Assembly: GCA_009781925.1 (NCBI GenBank)
Contig: WQUU01000215.1
Location: 1-10,100 of the forward strand
Length of the DNA stretch: 10,100 bases
From: Bacillota bacterium
GTDB lineage: Bacteria > Bacillota > Clostridia > Oscillospirales > Oscillospiraceae
Direction: 5' to 3'
Shown here: one piece after another, positions 1-9,745 of the stretch
Numbering within the stretch: the stretch's first letter is position 1
How the letters are laid out: each line of letters begins with the position of its first letter
Notes under the pieces: model-generated
What the model was told of the DNA's origin: nothing
The model's input: only the letters and a program-made list of their open reading frames with translations
Databases searched by the model: none
Program-made: the position numbers and the translations under genes

Positions 1-152
1 CTTCCCATAATGATAGCTTTCTCATCATTTTTCATCACCGATATCAGTATATCACACTTAGTGTCTTGTTCATAGATTTTATTTGAGAATGGTATTATAC
101 GACGGTACAAACATATTAAGGGGAAGCCTATCGTACATTGTCAAACGATGTG
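1..152. other. Intergenic, no supported feature
   Basis: AT-rich stretch with no gene I can support. A minus-strand ATG at 33-35 opens a frame that runs off the window edge after 11 codons (MKNDEKAIIMG), without a clear ribosome site. It could be the start of the next gene but cannot be judged from this much. Confidence 0.3.
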
Positions 153-224
153 GTCGTCCGCCCCTACGGAATATGTAAGCCCGGCTTTGCTGAATTTAGC
201 TGAAGAAAATCTGTCGAACTCACG
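153..224. repeat. Dispersed repeat, inverted copy of 4601-4672
   Basis: This roughly 70-bp block matches the reverse complement of 4601-4672 in the rpoB-rpoC gap over its whole length with scattered mismatches. It begins with a REP-like run (GTCGTCCGCCCCTACGGA) and ends in TCGAACTCACG (214-224). That end motif recurs at the edges of other repeats in this window. It looks like a small dispersed intergenic element; no coding capacity is evident. Confidence 0.85.
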
Positions 225-282
225 TTATATGCAGTTCCTTAATGACAACCTCTGTAAACCCGTCATTGTACCTCTGTAAACT

Positions 283-370
283 CCTCATCGCGAGGAGCGG
301 AGCGACGAAGCAATCCAGGAAATCCCGGTTTGTGCGTATATTGGATTGCTTCGCTCCGCTCGCAATGACC
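283..370. repeat. Hairpin element made of two opposed 'ATTGCGAGC' repeats
   Basis: A longer variant of the repeat (286-317, plus sense, ending GACGAAGCAATCCA) faces a shorter variant (342-369, minus sense, TGGATTGCTTCGCTCCGCTC then GCAATGAC) across about 24 nt, so the transcript of either strand can fold into a long stem. The same composite, in opposite orientation, occurs at 10002-10088. Repeats of this kind are common in intergenic DNA of some anaerobes. Their function is unknown to me. Confidence 0.8.
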
Positions 371-422
371 GATTTTAAGGTTTATGAGATTGCCTGATGT
401 AAATTCAGGCAGAGGCGTTGTA
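343..422. repeat. Direct repeat, copy 1 (copy 2 at 768-847)
   Basis: About 80 bp repeated with an offset of 425 bp. The shared parts include GCTCGCAATGACCGA, GGTTTATGAGATTGCC, GATGTAAATTCA and GCAGAGGCGTTGTAGGG. In copy 2 the repeat runs directly into the 3' end of rpoC. In copy 1 it runs into a 188-bp element and then into a decayed copy of the rpoC 3' end. The pair is therefore the outer part of a tandem duplication of the rpoC terminus. Confidence 0.85.
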
Positions 423-606
423 GGGCGTGGGCTCTGCTCCCGCCGCCACATTTTGCCGTTCAATACCATGAAAATTGATGATGCGTTTAACGTGGCCCGT
501 GCGGCGAATCGGGGGGCGGAACGGTCAAGACAGTTCCCTACGTAGCGCACGGATTAAATACTGGCCTAAACTTACGGCACGGCGGGAGCAGAGCCCCCGC
601 CCTACA
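419..606. mobile_element. 188-bp MITE-like element with 27-bp terminal inverted repeats
   Basis: The ends 419-445 and 580-606 are inverted repeats matching at 26 of 27 positions (TGTAGGGCGKGGGCTCTGCT followed by CCCGCCG). Flanking direct repeats of 9 bp with one mismatch, GGGCGTGGG (423-431) and GGGCGGGGG (611-619), could be a target duplication but overlap the terminal repeat. Removing exactly 188 bp restores collinearity with the second copy of the surrounding duplication (offset 425 before, 237 after), so this is a real insertion or deletion unit. The interior encodes no recognisable transposase. A 25-codon ATG frame (468-545) is not convincing. This is probably a non-autonomous element. 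Confidence 0.7.
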
Positions 607-629
607 GAACGGGCGGGGGCGGGTAACGG

Positions 630-695
630 TCAGTTCAGCGCTTTGACCATTTGGGGCAGCTCCAGCGTGGGATTGATCCCGGGATTGCGGCAGAA
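630..695 (-). pseudogene. Decayed duplicate of the rpoC 3' end
   Basis: From the TGA at 630-632 the minus strand reads, for about 20 codons, C R N P G I N P T L E L P Q M V K A L N. The real rpoC ends Y R K L E I E P T L E L P Q M V K V L N. At DNA level 611-673 matches 848-910 at about 58 of 63 positions, including untranslated bases past the stop. Similarity fades past about 690, where the fragment meets another repeat. It has no start and no upstream gene. It is a remnant of a tandem duplication, not a functional gene. Mismatches in the coding part show that the duplication is not recent or is under no selection. Confidence 0.85.
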
Positions 696-710
696 TTGCT
701 GTGCATGTGC

Positions 711-794
711 TGGATTGCTTCGCTCCGCTCGCAATGACTTGTTAGCAATGACTTGTTAGGTTTATAGAGATTGCTTTGCTCCGCTCGCAATGAC
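711..794. repeat. Cluster of 'GGATTGCTTCGCTCCGCTCGCAATGAC' repeats
   Basis: A full copy lies at 711-738. A perfect 14-bp tandem duplication, GCAATGACTTGTTA, follows (731-744 and 745-758). A second repeat copy with one change sits at 769-794. The cluster lies between the rpoC fragment and the real rpoC stop and would be in the 3' untranslated region of the rpoC transcript. Confidence 0.75.
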
Positions 795-847
795 CGAATT
801 TGAGGTTTATGAGATTGCCCGATGTAAATTCAAGCAGAGGCGTTGTA
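768..847. repeat. Direct repeat, copy 2 (copy 1 at 343-422)
   Basis: Second copy of the 80-bp repeat described at 343-422. It abuts the GC-rich stretch (848-866) just past the rpoC stop codon. No U-rich intrinsic terminator is visible here. Confidence 0.85.
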
Positions 848-866
848 GGGCGGGGGCGGGCAGCGG

Positions 867-4436
<3,570 letters not shown>

Positions 4437-4442
4437 GATAAT

Positions 4443-4448
4443 CCTCCC
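4443..4448 (-). promoter_or_regulatory. Ribosome binding site that decides the rpoC start
   Basis: The minus strand reads GGGAGG here, six bases before a TTG at 4434-4436. No comparable site precedes the ATG at 4410-4412 or the TTG at 4452-4454. The site lies about 14 bases past the end of the long inverted repeat arm at 4463-4585. Confidence 0.75.
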
Positions 4449-4462
4449 AGTCAAATATAATA

Positions 4463-4585
4463 ATAACGTGAGTTCGATTGCCCGCTTATACTACAACCGG
4501 CTAAAGCCGGAAGACTTAGTGCCGCCTGAAAGGCGGACTAAATGGCTGACCATGCGTCCGCGAAGCTGTAGATGTGTTCTGAAAC
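4463..4585. repeat. Left arm of a ~120-bp inverted repeat (partner 4992-5113)
   Basis: The arm matches the reverse complement of 4992-5113 with about ten mismatches and a 2-nt gap. It contains two small perfect hairpins, CCGGCTAAAGCCGG and CCGCCTGAAAGGCGG, spaced like a REP doublet. It starts at the shared edge motif CGTGAGTTCGA (4467-4477). In the rpoB-rpoC transcript the two arms could form a long duplex ending just before the rpoC ribosome binding site, a possible RNase III substrate. Confidence 0.9.
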
Positions 4586-4600
4586 CCAGATTTATTGTAA

Positions 4601-4672
4601 CGTGAGTTCGACAGATTTCCTTTAGCGAAATTCAGCAAAGCCGAGCTTTCGTCCTCCGTAGGGGCGGACGAC
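4601..4672. repeat. Dispersed repeat, inverted copy of 153-224
   Basis: Begins with CGTGAGTTCGA (4601-4611) and ends in TCCGTAGGGGCGGACGAC. It corresponds over its length to the reverse complement of 153-224 downstream of rpoC. The end runs into a hairpin with a 7-bp stem, GGCGGAC (4663-4669) with GTCCGCC (4676-4682). Confidence 0.85.
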
Positions 4673-4714
4673 CCTGTCCGCCCGCTAAATTAAAAGTGTC
4701 CTATAATTACAATA

Positions 4715-4754
4715 CCCGTTCCGAAACCTGTAGGGGCAGAGCTTGTCTCTGCCC
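4715..4754. repeat. 40-bp perfect inverted repeat, left copy (partner 5153-5192)
   Basis: Identical at all 40 positions to the reverse complement of 5153-5192. It opens with CCCGTTCCGAAACCTGTAGG and closes with an internal hairpin, GGGCAGAG-CTTGT-CTCTGCCC. The perfect identity, against about 90% for the long arms, points to a younger copy or to gene conversion. Confidence 0.92.
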
Positions 4755-4780
4755 TGAACAGGGGCAAACACAAGATTTGT

Positions 4781-4969
4781 CCCCAACGGCTGTAAGCTAA
4801 CAAACCAATTATTTCCATATGTCAGAATATTAGCCGTAATTGCAAGTATAGAGAAGCAGTTCGGCATAAGCCTTACGTTTTTTTGTATGACGTGGGCTAA
4901 AATCTCCCCCATAATAGCGCTCAACGTATAACTTACATTTATTTCCATCTTAGCTTGCAGCCGTTGGGG
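4781..4969. mobile_element. 189-bp element with 19-bp terminal inverted repeats
   Basis: The ends are CCCCAACGGCTGTAAGCTA (4781-4799) and TAGCTTGCAGCCGTTGGGG (4951-4969), which pair at 18 of 19 positions. The AT-rich core is the only non-repetitive part of the rpoB-rpoC gap. The minus strand has an open frame from an ATG at 4948 that runs out through the terminal repeat and the adjacent 40-bp repeat to 4685 (87 codons). It has no good ribosome site and matches nothing I recognise. The shape is that of a MITE-type non-autonomous element; this is inference from structure. Confidence 0.55.
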
Positions 4970-4991
4970 TTTGCCCCTACAATAAATCGAA

Positions 4992-5113
4992 GTTTAAGAA
5001 CACATCTACAGCTTTGCGGGCGCGGTCAGCCATTTCTTCCGCCTTTCAGGCGGCACCAAGTCTTCCGGCTTTAGCCGGTTGCACTGTAAGCGGGCAATCG
5101 AACTCACGCTATT
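4992..5113. repeat. Right arm of a ~120-bp inverted repeat (partner 4463-4585)
   Basis: Reverse complement of the left arm at about 90% identity, with the same two internal hairpins and the edge motif TCGAACTCACG (5098-5108). The arms are separated by about 400 bp of other repeats. Confidence 0.9.
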
Positions 5114-5152
5114 GTAGGGGCAAACCTTGTATTTAGCTCCTGTCCGGGTCTG

Positions 5153-5192
5153 GGGCAGAGACAAGCTCTGCCCCTACAGGTTTCGGAACGGG
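5153..5192. repeat. 40-bp perfect inverted repeat, right copy (partner 4715-4754)
   Basis: Perfect reverse complement of 4715-4754. It lies about 28 bp past the rpoB stop codon. Its internal GGGCAGAG/CTCTGCCC hairpin would be the first strong structure in the transcript after rpoB. It is not followed by a U run, so it is not an intrinsic terminator. Confidence 0.92.
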
Positions 5193-5220
5193 TCTGATAA
5201 ATAGTCGTCGTCAGCCGTCA

Positions 5221-8200
5221 TCAGTCGTCGTAAAAATCGTCGTCGTCCAGGTCGCCGTCGATCATCGGGCCGGTTATCCTGTAGAGCTCCTCGTCGGAGA
5301 GGATCTCCTCGTCCAGGTCGACGCCGTAGACCGCGCCGATGTCCGCGGGCGGCTTCGGCTTCTTGGCGGCGCGGCCCGGCCCGCGCGGCGCGGATTTCGC
5401 GCCGGTTTTGGGCGCCGCCAGGGGGATGCCGCCGAAATCGTCGTAATCATAATCGGGGGATTTCTCGGCCTCCAACTCCGCGTCGAAGGCGTCGTCGTCG
5501 AACATATCCGCCCGGTCCAGATCGGGCTCGGCGTCGTAATCGTCGTCGAAGCCGTCGTCATCGCTGTAGCCGTCGGGCTCAAAGCCGTCCGGCCCGGCGG
5601 CGTCCGCGTCAAGCCCTTCGGCTTCAGTCGCGCCGATTTCGACAAAGTCATTCCCCAGCAGATCCTGCTCAAAGGGCGTGAGCTCCTGGAAGTCCATGCC
5701 GGCCTTCTTGTGGACGTACTGCTTGGAGCCCTCGTCGGGCTCGTTGCCCTCGATGTTTACGGCGAGCTCGTCGATGTCGTCGATGGACTCGCGTATCTCG
5801 ACCTCCGTGGAATCGCCCAGCAGGACGCGTGTGTCCAGGGCCAGCGCCTGCAACTCCTTCAGCAGCACCTTAAAGGACTCGGGGACGCCCGGCTCCGGAA
5901 TATTCTCGCCCTTGACTATGGATTCGTAGGTCTTGACGCGCCCGACGATGTCGTCGGACTTGACGGTGAGTATCTCCTGGAGGGTATAGGCCGCGCCGTA
6001 GGCCTCCAGCGCCCAGACCTCCATCTCGCCGAAGCGCTGCCCGCCGAACTGCGCCTTGCCGCCCAGGGGCTGCTGCGTCACCAGCGAGTACGGGCCGGTG
6101 GAGCGGGCGTGTATCTTGTCGTCCACCAGGTGATGGAGCTTGAGATAGTGCATATAGCCGACGGTGACGGGGTTGTCGAAGGGCTCCCCCGTACGCCCGT
6201 CCCGAAGCTGTATCTTGCCGTCGCGGCCGATGGGCACGCCGTGCCATTCGTCGCGGTTGTCCTTATTGAGCGCGAGGGATTCGTAGATGTCGTCGTCCAC
6301 GATGCCCTTCCATTTGCGCTCGAACGCGTCCCAGTCCAGATTGGCGTAGTCGTTGGCCAGATCCAGCGTGTCCATGATGTCGATCTCGTTGGCCCCGTCG
6401 AACACCGGCGTCGCGATCTTCCAGCCCAGCACCTTGGCCGCCAGGCCCAGATGCACCTCCAGCACCTGCCCGATGTTCATGCGGGAGGGCACGCCCAGCG
6501 GGTTCAGCACGATGTCCAGCGGGCGGCCGTTGGGCAGGAAGGGCATATCCTCCACGGGCAGTATGCGGGATATGACGCCCTTGTTGCCGTGGCGCCCCGC
6601 CATCTTATCTCCGACGGATATCTTGCGCTTCTGCGCGATATAGACGCGCACGAGCTGGTTCACGCCGGGGGGCAGCTCGTCTCCGTTCTCCCGGGTGAAT
6701 ATCTTCACGTCCACGATGATGCCGCTCTCGCCGTGGGGCGTGCGGAGGGAGGTGTCGCGCACCTCGCGCGCCTTCTCGCCGAAGATGGCGCGCAGCAGGC
6801 GCTCCTCCGCGGTGAGCTCGGTCTCCCCTTTTGGCGTCACCTTGCCCACCAGGATGTCGTTGGGCTGGACTTCCGCGCCGATGCGGATGATGCCGTCCTC
6901 GTTCAGATCCTTCAGGGCGTCCTCCCCGACGTTGGGTATATCCCGGGTGATCTCCTCCGGGCCCAGCTTTGTGTCGCGGGATTCCGCCTCGTATTCCTCG
7001 ATGTGGATGGAGGTGTACACGTCGTCCTCCACGAGCCGCTCGCTCAGGAGGATGGCGTCCTCGTAATTATAGCCCTCCCAGGTCATGAAGCCGATGAGCG
7101 GGTTCTTGCCCAGGGCCAGCTCCCCGTCGGACGTGGAGGGGCCGTCGGCGATGATCTCCCCCGCGGCGACGCGCTGGCCGGCGTTGACCAGCGGGCGCTG
7201 GTTGATGCAGGTGCCCTGGTTGGAGCGCAGGTATTTGGTCAGCCGGTATCGGTATTTCTTGCCGGTTTTATCGGTGACGGCGATCTCGTTGGAGGTGACC
7301 CGGTCCACGACGGCGTCGGACTTGGATATGACCACCACGCCGGAATCCCGCGCCGTCTTGTATTCCATGCCGGTTCCGATTAAGGGCGCCTCCGTGGACA
7401 GAAGCGGCACGGCCTGCCGCTGCATGTTGGAGCCCATCAGGGCGCGGGTGACGTCGTCGTTCTCCAGGAAGGGTATCAGCGCCGTGGCAACTGAGACGAT
7501 CTGCTTGGGCGAGACGTCCATCAGGTCTATCTGCCCGCGGTCCACCTCAATGATCTCCTCACGGTAGCGGCCGGAGACCTTCCTGTGGATGAAGTGCCCG
7601 TCGTGGTCCAGGGGCTCGTTGGCCTGCGCCACCATGTAGTTCTCTTCCTCGTCGGCCGTGACGTAAATGAACTCGCGGGTGACGCGGGGTATGACGCCGG
7701 ATTTGTCCACGAGGCGGTACGGCGCCTCGATAAAGCCGTATTCGTTGATGCGCGCGAATGTGGACAGGGAGTTGATCAGCCCGATGTTGGGGCCTTCCGG
7801 CGTCTCTATGGGGCACATGCGCCCGTAGTGCGAGAAATGCACGTCGCGCACCTCATAGCCGGCCCTGTCGCGGGAGAGGCCGCCGGGCCCCAGGGCCGAG
7901 AGGCGGCGCTTGTTGGCCAGCTCCCCCAGGGGATTGGTCTGGTCCATAAACTGCGAGAGCTGCGAACTGCCGAAGAATTCCTTCACGGCGGCGGTCACGG
8001 GGCGGATGTTCACCAGCGCCTGCGGCGTTATGACGTCCATGTCCTGGAGGTTCATGCGCTCCTTGACCACGCGTTCCATGCGCGCCAGCCCGATGCGGAA
8101 CTGGTTCTGCAAGAGCTCCCCCACGGCGCGGATGCGGCGGTTGCCCAGATGGTCGATGTCGTCGACGTTGCCCATGCCGTAATCTATATTGATAAGGTAG

Positions 8201-9435
8201 TTTATTGAGGACATGATGTCCTCCACCGTGATATGCTTGGGGACCAGCTTGGCCATATTGGCCTTTATCGCCTTGGCCAGCGCCTCCGGCTCCGGGTTGT
8301 TCGCGATGAGCTCCCGCAGCACGGGGTAATACACCCGTTCCTTTATGCCCAGGGATTTCGCGTCCAGGCCGAAGGGGGCCAGGTGCTGGTCCGCGTTGAC
8401 CGCCAGGTTGCTCAGGACCTTGGCCCTGTGGTCCCCCGCCTGAACCCAGACGAAGGCGACGCCGGAATCCTGTATGGCGTCCGCCAGCTCCGCGGTGACC
8501 GTCTGGCCCGCCTTCGCGATGACCTCGCCGGTCTCCATGTCCACGACGCTCTCCGCCAGCGCGAAATCCCTGATCCTGCTCCGAAAGCGCAGCTTCTTGT
8601 TGTATTTATACCGCCCGACACGGGCCAGATCATAGCGCTTGGCGTCGAAGAACATGCCGCGCAGCAGCGATTCCGAGGATTCGATCGTCGGCGGCTCGCC
8701 GGGGCGCACGCGCTTGTATATCTCTATGAGGCCCTCCTCATAGTTCTTGCTGATGTCCTTTTCGATGGACGCCAGGATCTTCGGCTCCTCGCCGAAGAGC
8801 TCGATGATCTGGGCGTCCGTCCCCACGCCCAGCGAGCGTATCAGCACCGTTATGGGCACCTTGCGCGTCCTGTCCACGCGCACGCTGAACACGTCGTTGC
8901 TGTCCGTCTCATACTCCAGCCAGGCGCCGCGGTTCGGTATAACCTGGGACGATATGAGCTTCTTCCCGGTCTTGTCGTATTCGGAGGTGTAATAGATGCC
9001 CGGGGAGCGCACGAGCTGGCTGATTATGACGCGCTCAGCCCCGTTGATGATGAAGGTGCCGGTGTCCGTCATCAGCGGGAAATCCCCCATGAACGTGTCC
9101 TGCTCCTTGATCTCGTCCGATTCTTTGTTATACAGGCGGCACTTCACCCTTAGCGGCGTCGCGTAGGTGGCGTCGCGCTCCTTGCATTCCTCAATGGAGT
9201 ACTTCGGCTCCGGGTCCAGCGTGAAGCCGATAAAATCCAGTATGAGGTTGTTGTTGTAGTCCGTGATGGGGGAGATGTCCTGAAAGACCTCGTCCAGGCC
9301 CTCCTCCAGGAACCAGCGGTAACTGTCCTTCTGCACCTCGATGAGGTTCGGTATCTCCAGAACCTCGTCGATCTTGGAATAGCTCATCCTGACGACATTG
9401 CCCTGCCTGATGGGATGCACTCTGCCTTTGTCCAT
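5221..9435 (-). CDS. rpoB: DNA-directed RNA polymerase subunit beta
   Basis: This is the beta subunit, which forms the catalytic cleft with beta' and carries the rifampicin pocket. The ATG at 9433-9435 has AAGGAG eight bases upstream. Landmarks are the rifampicin region GSSQLSQFMDQ (489-499), the NYEDAILLSERL segment with E792 and D793, and KMAGRHGNKG (944-953), whose lysines match active-centre K1065 and K1073 of E. coli. The conserved core ends near residue 1200. Two things are odd. First, N508 stands where E. coli has H526, a rifampicin-contact residue. Second, about 200 residues follow the usual end. Of these, roughly 1266-1336 are about 40% Asp/Glu, 1341-1365 are basic and Pro/Gly-rich, and the end is acidic again (DDDDFYDD). 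The extension has normal codon use and no frameshift. It is followed within 30 bp by repeats and then rpoC. Confidence 0.98.
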   Translation of the reverse strand: MDKGRVHPIRQGNVVRMSYSKIDEVLEIPNLIEVQKDSYRWFLEEGLDEVFQDISPITDYNNNLILDFIGFTLDPEPKYSIEECKERDATYATPLRVKCRLYNKESDEIKEQDTFMGDFPLMTDTGTFIINGAERVIISQLVRSPGIYYTSEYDKTGKKLISSQVIPNRGAWLEYETDSNDVFSVRVDRTRKVPITVLIRSLGVGTDAQIIELFGEEPKILASIEKDISKNYEEGLIEIYKRVRPGEPPTIESSESLLRGMFFDAKRYDLARVGRYKYNKKLRFRSRIRDFALAESVVDMETGEVIAKAGQTVTAELADAIQDSGVAFVWVQAGDHRAKVLSNLAVNADQHLAPFGLDAKSLGIKERVYYPVLRELIANNPEPEALAKAIKANMAKLVPKHITVEDIMSSINYLINIDYGMGNVDDIDHLGNRRIRAVGELLQNQFRIGLARMERVVKERMNLQDMDVITPQALVNIRPVTAAVKEFFGSSQLSQFMDQTNPLGELANKRRLSALGPGGLSRDRAGYEVRDVHFSHYGRMCPIETPEGPNIGLINSLSTFARINEYGFIEAPYRLVDKSGVIPRVTREFIYVTADEEENYMVAQANEPLDHDGHFIHRKVSGRYREEIIEVDRGQIDLMDVSPKQIVSVATALIPFLENDDVTRALMGSNMQRQAVPLLSTEAPLIGTGMEYKTARDSGVVVISKSDAVVDRVTSNEIAVTDKTGKKYRYRLTKYLRSNQGTCINQRPLVNAGQRVAAGEIIADGPSTSDGELALGKNPLIGFMTWEGYNYEDAILLSERLVEDDVYTSIHIEEYEAESRDTKLGPEEITRDIPNVGEDALKDLNEDGIIRIGAEVQPNDILVGKVTPKGETELTAEERLLRAIFGEKAREVRDTSLRTPHGESGIIVDVKIFTRENGDELPPGVNQLVRVYIAQKRKISVGDKMAGRHGNKGVISRILPVEDMPFLPNGRPLDIVLNPLGVPSRMNIGQVLEVHLGLAAKVLGWKIATPVFDGANEIDIMDTLDLANDYANLDWDAFERKWKGIVDDDIYESLALNKDNRDEWHGVPIGRDGKIQLRDGRTGEPFDNPVTVGYMHYLKLHHLVDDKIHARSTGPYSLVTQQPLGGKAQFGGQRFGEMEVWALEAYGAAYTLQEILTVKSDDIVGRVKTYESIVKGENIPEPGVPESFKVLLKELQALALDTRVLLGDSTEVEIRESIDDIDELAVNIEGNEPDEGSKQYVHKKAGMDFQELTPFEQDLLGNDFVEIGATEAEGLDADAAGPDGFEPDGYSDDDGFDDDYDAEPDLDRADMFDDDAFDAELEAEKSPDYDYDDFGGIPLAAPKTGAKSAPRGPGRAAKKPKPPADIGAVYGVDLDEEILSDEELYRITGPMIDGDLDDDDFYDD

Positions 9436-9443
9436 GCTTCACA

Positions 9444-9449
9444 CTCCTT
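9444..9449 (-). promoter_or_regulatory. rpoB ribosome binding site
   Basis: AAGGAG on the minus strand, eight bases before the ATG at 9433-9435. It fixes the start of rpoB and lies 11 bases past two very GC-rich hairpins in the leader. Confidence 0.85.
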
Positions 9450-9460
9450 GGGGATTGGGT

Positions 9461-9503
9461 GGCGGCCGCCGCGCCGGCCGCCGGCGCGCCCGCCCGGGCG
9501 CGC
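9461..9503. other. Two adjacent all-GC hairpins in the rpoB leader
   Basis: GGCGGCCG (9461-9468) pairs with CGGCCGCC (9475-9482) around a 6-nt loop. GCGCGCCC (9484-9491) pairs with GGGCGCGC (9496-9503) around a 4-nt loop. On the minus-strand transcript the six U residues (9504-9509) come before the stems, so these are not terminators for rpoB. Placed just before the ribosome binding site they could stabilise the message or set translation. Confidence 0.75.
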
Positions 9504-9601
9504 AAAAAACGCGGATTGTCTTACGCCGGATTAAGATTTGAAATAAGGCTGATGAAACGGCGGGGTGTCAAACCGCCCCATTGGGATATTAAAACGGCAT
9601 G

Positions 9602-9659
9602 AATACGACCTTTTGCGGTACAAACGCGACCCTTTAAGATATCAAACCGCGACCTTTTG
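9602..9659. repeat. Three 14-bp direct repeats in the rpoB leader
   Basis: On the minus strand: CAAAAGGTCGCGGT (9646-9659), TAAAGGGTCGCGTT (9623-9636) and CAAAAGGTCGTATT (9602-9615). Spacing is 21 and 23 bp, close to two helical turns each, as in an array of protein-binding sites. They lie inside the transcribed leader. No regulator is identifiable from the window. Confidence 0.6.
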
Positions 9660-9702
9660 ACATTAATTTTTTGATATTAATTTGGCATCAATTTTTTGAT
9701 GA
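9656..9702. repeat. AT-rich 20-bp direct repeat with palindrome
   Basis: Plus strand 9656-9675 and 9681-9700 share TTTGRCATYAATTTTTTGAT with two differences, spaced 25 bp. The second copy forms the palindrome CATCAATTTTTTGATG. The pair sits directly upstream of the plus-strand promoter at 9712-9740 and adjoins the GGTCGC repeats. Confidence 0.6.
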
Positions 9703-9711
9703 GAAAAAGTG

Positions 9712-9740
9712 TTGAAAAAATTATGTTTGTATGTTATAAT
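9712..9740 (+). promoter_or_regulatory. Plus-strand sigma-A-type promoter facing the rpoB promoter
   Basis: TTGAAA (9712-9717), a 17-bp spacer and TATAAT (9735-9740), with an extended -10 TG at 9732-9733 and T/A tracts upstream. Predicted start is near 9747. It fires toward the rpoB promoter, whose start is predicted near 9775. No gene on the plus strand follows within the window. It may drive a short RNA (see 9746-9842). Confidence 0.6.
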
Positions 9741-9745
9741 AGAAC

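Noticed and set aside
66..98. TTGTTC / TATTAT as a plus-strand promoter
   Set aside because: The spacer is 21 bp and the -35 is poor; no gene follows.
263..759. Short open frames in both strands downstream of rpoC
   Set aside because: They are made of the dispersed repeats and the 188-bp element, with no ribosome sites and no recognisable protein.
4685..4948. 87-codon minus-strand frame in the rpoB-rpoC gap
   Set aside because: It starts in the TIR element core but ends through two repeats. No convincing Shine-Dalgarno site and no known family. Kept only as a remark under the element.
5710..7383. 557-codon plus-strand open frame opposite rpoB
   Set aside because: It lies wholly within the rpoB coding sequence on the other strand. 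Long antisense frames are expected in GC-rich genes with biased third positions. No ribosome site or recognisable protein.
9461..9509. GC hairpins with an adjacent A6/T6 run as a terminator
   Set aside because: On the plus strand the run after the hairpin is A, and on the minus strand the T run comes before the stem, so neither direction fits an intrinsic terminator.
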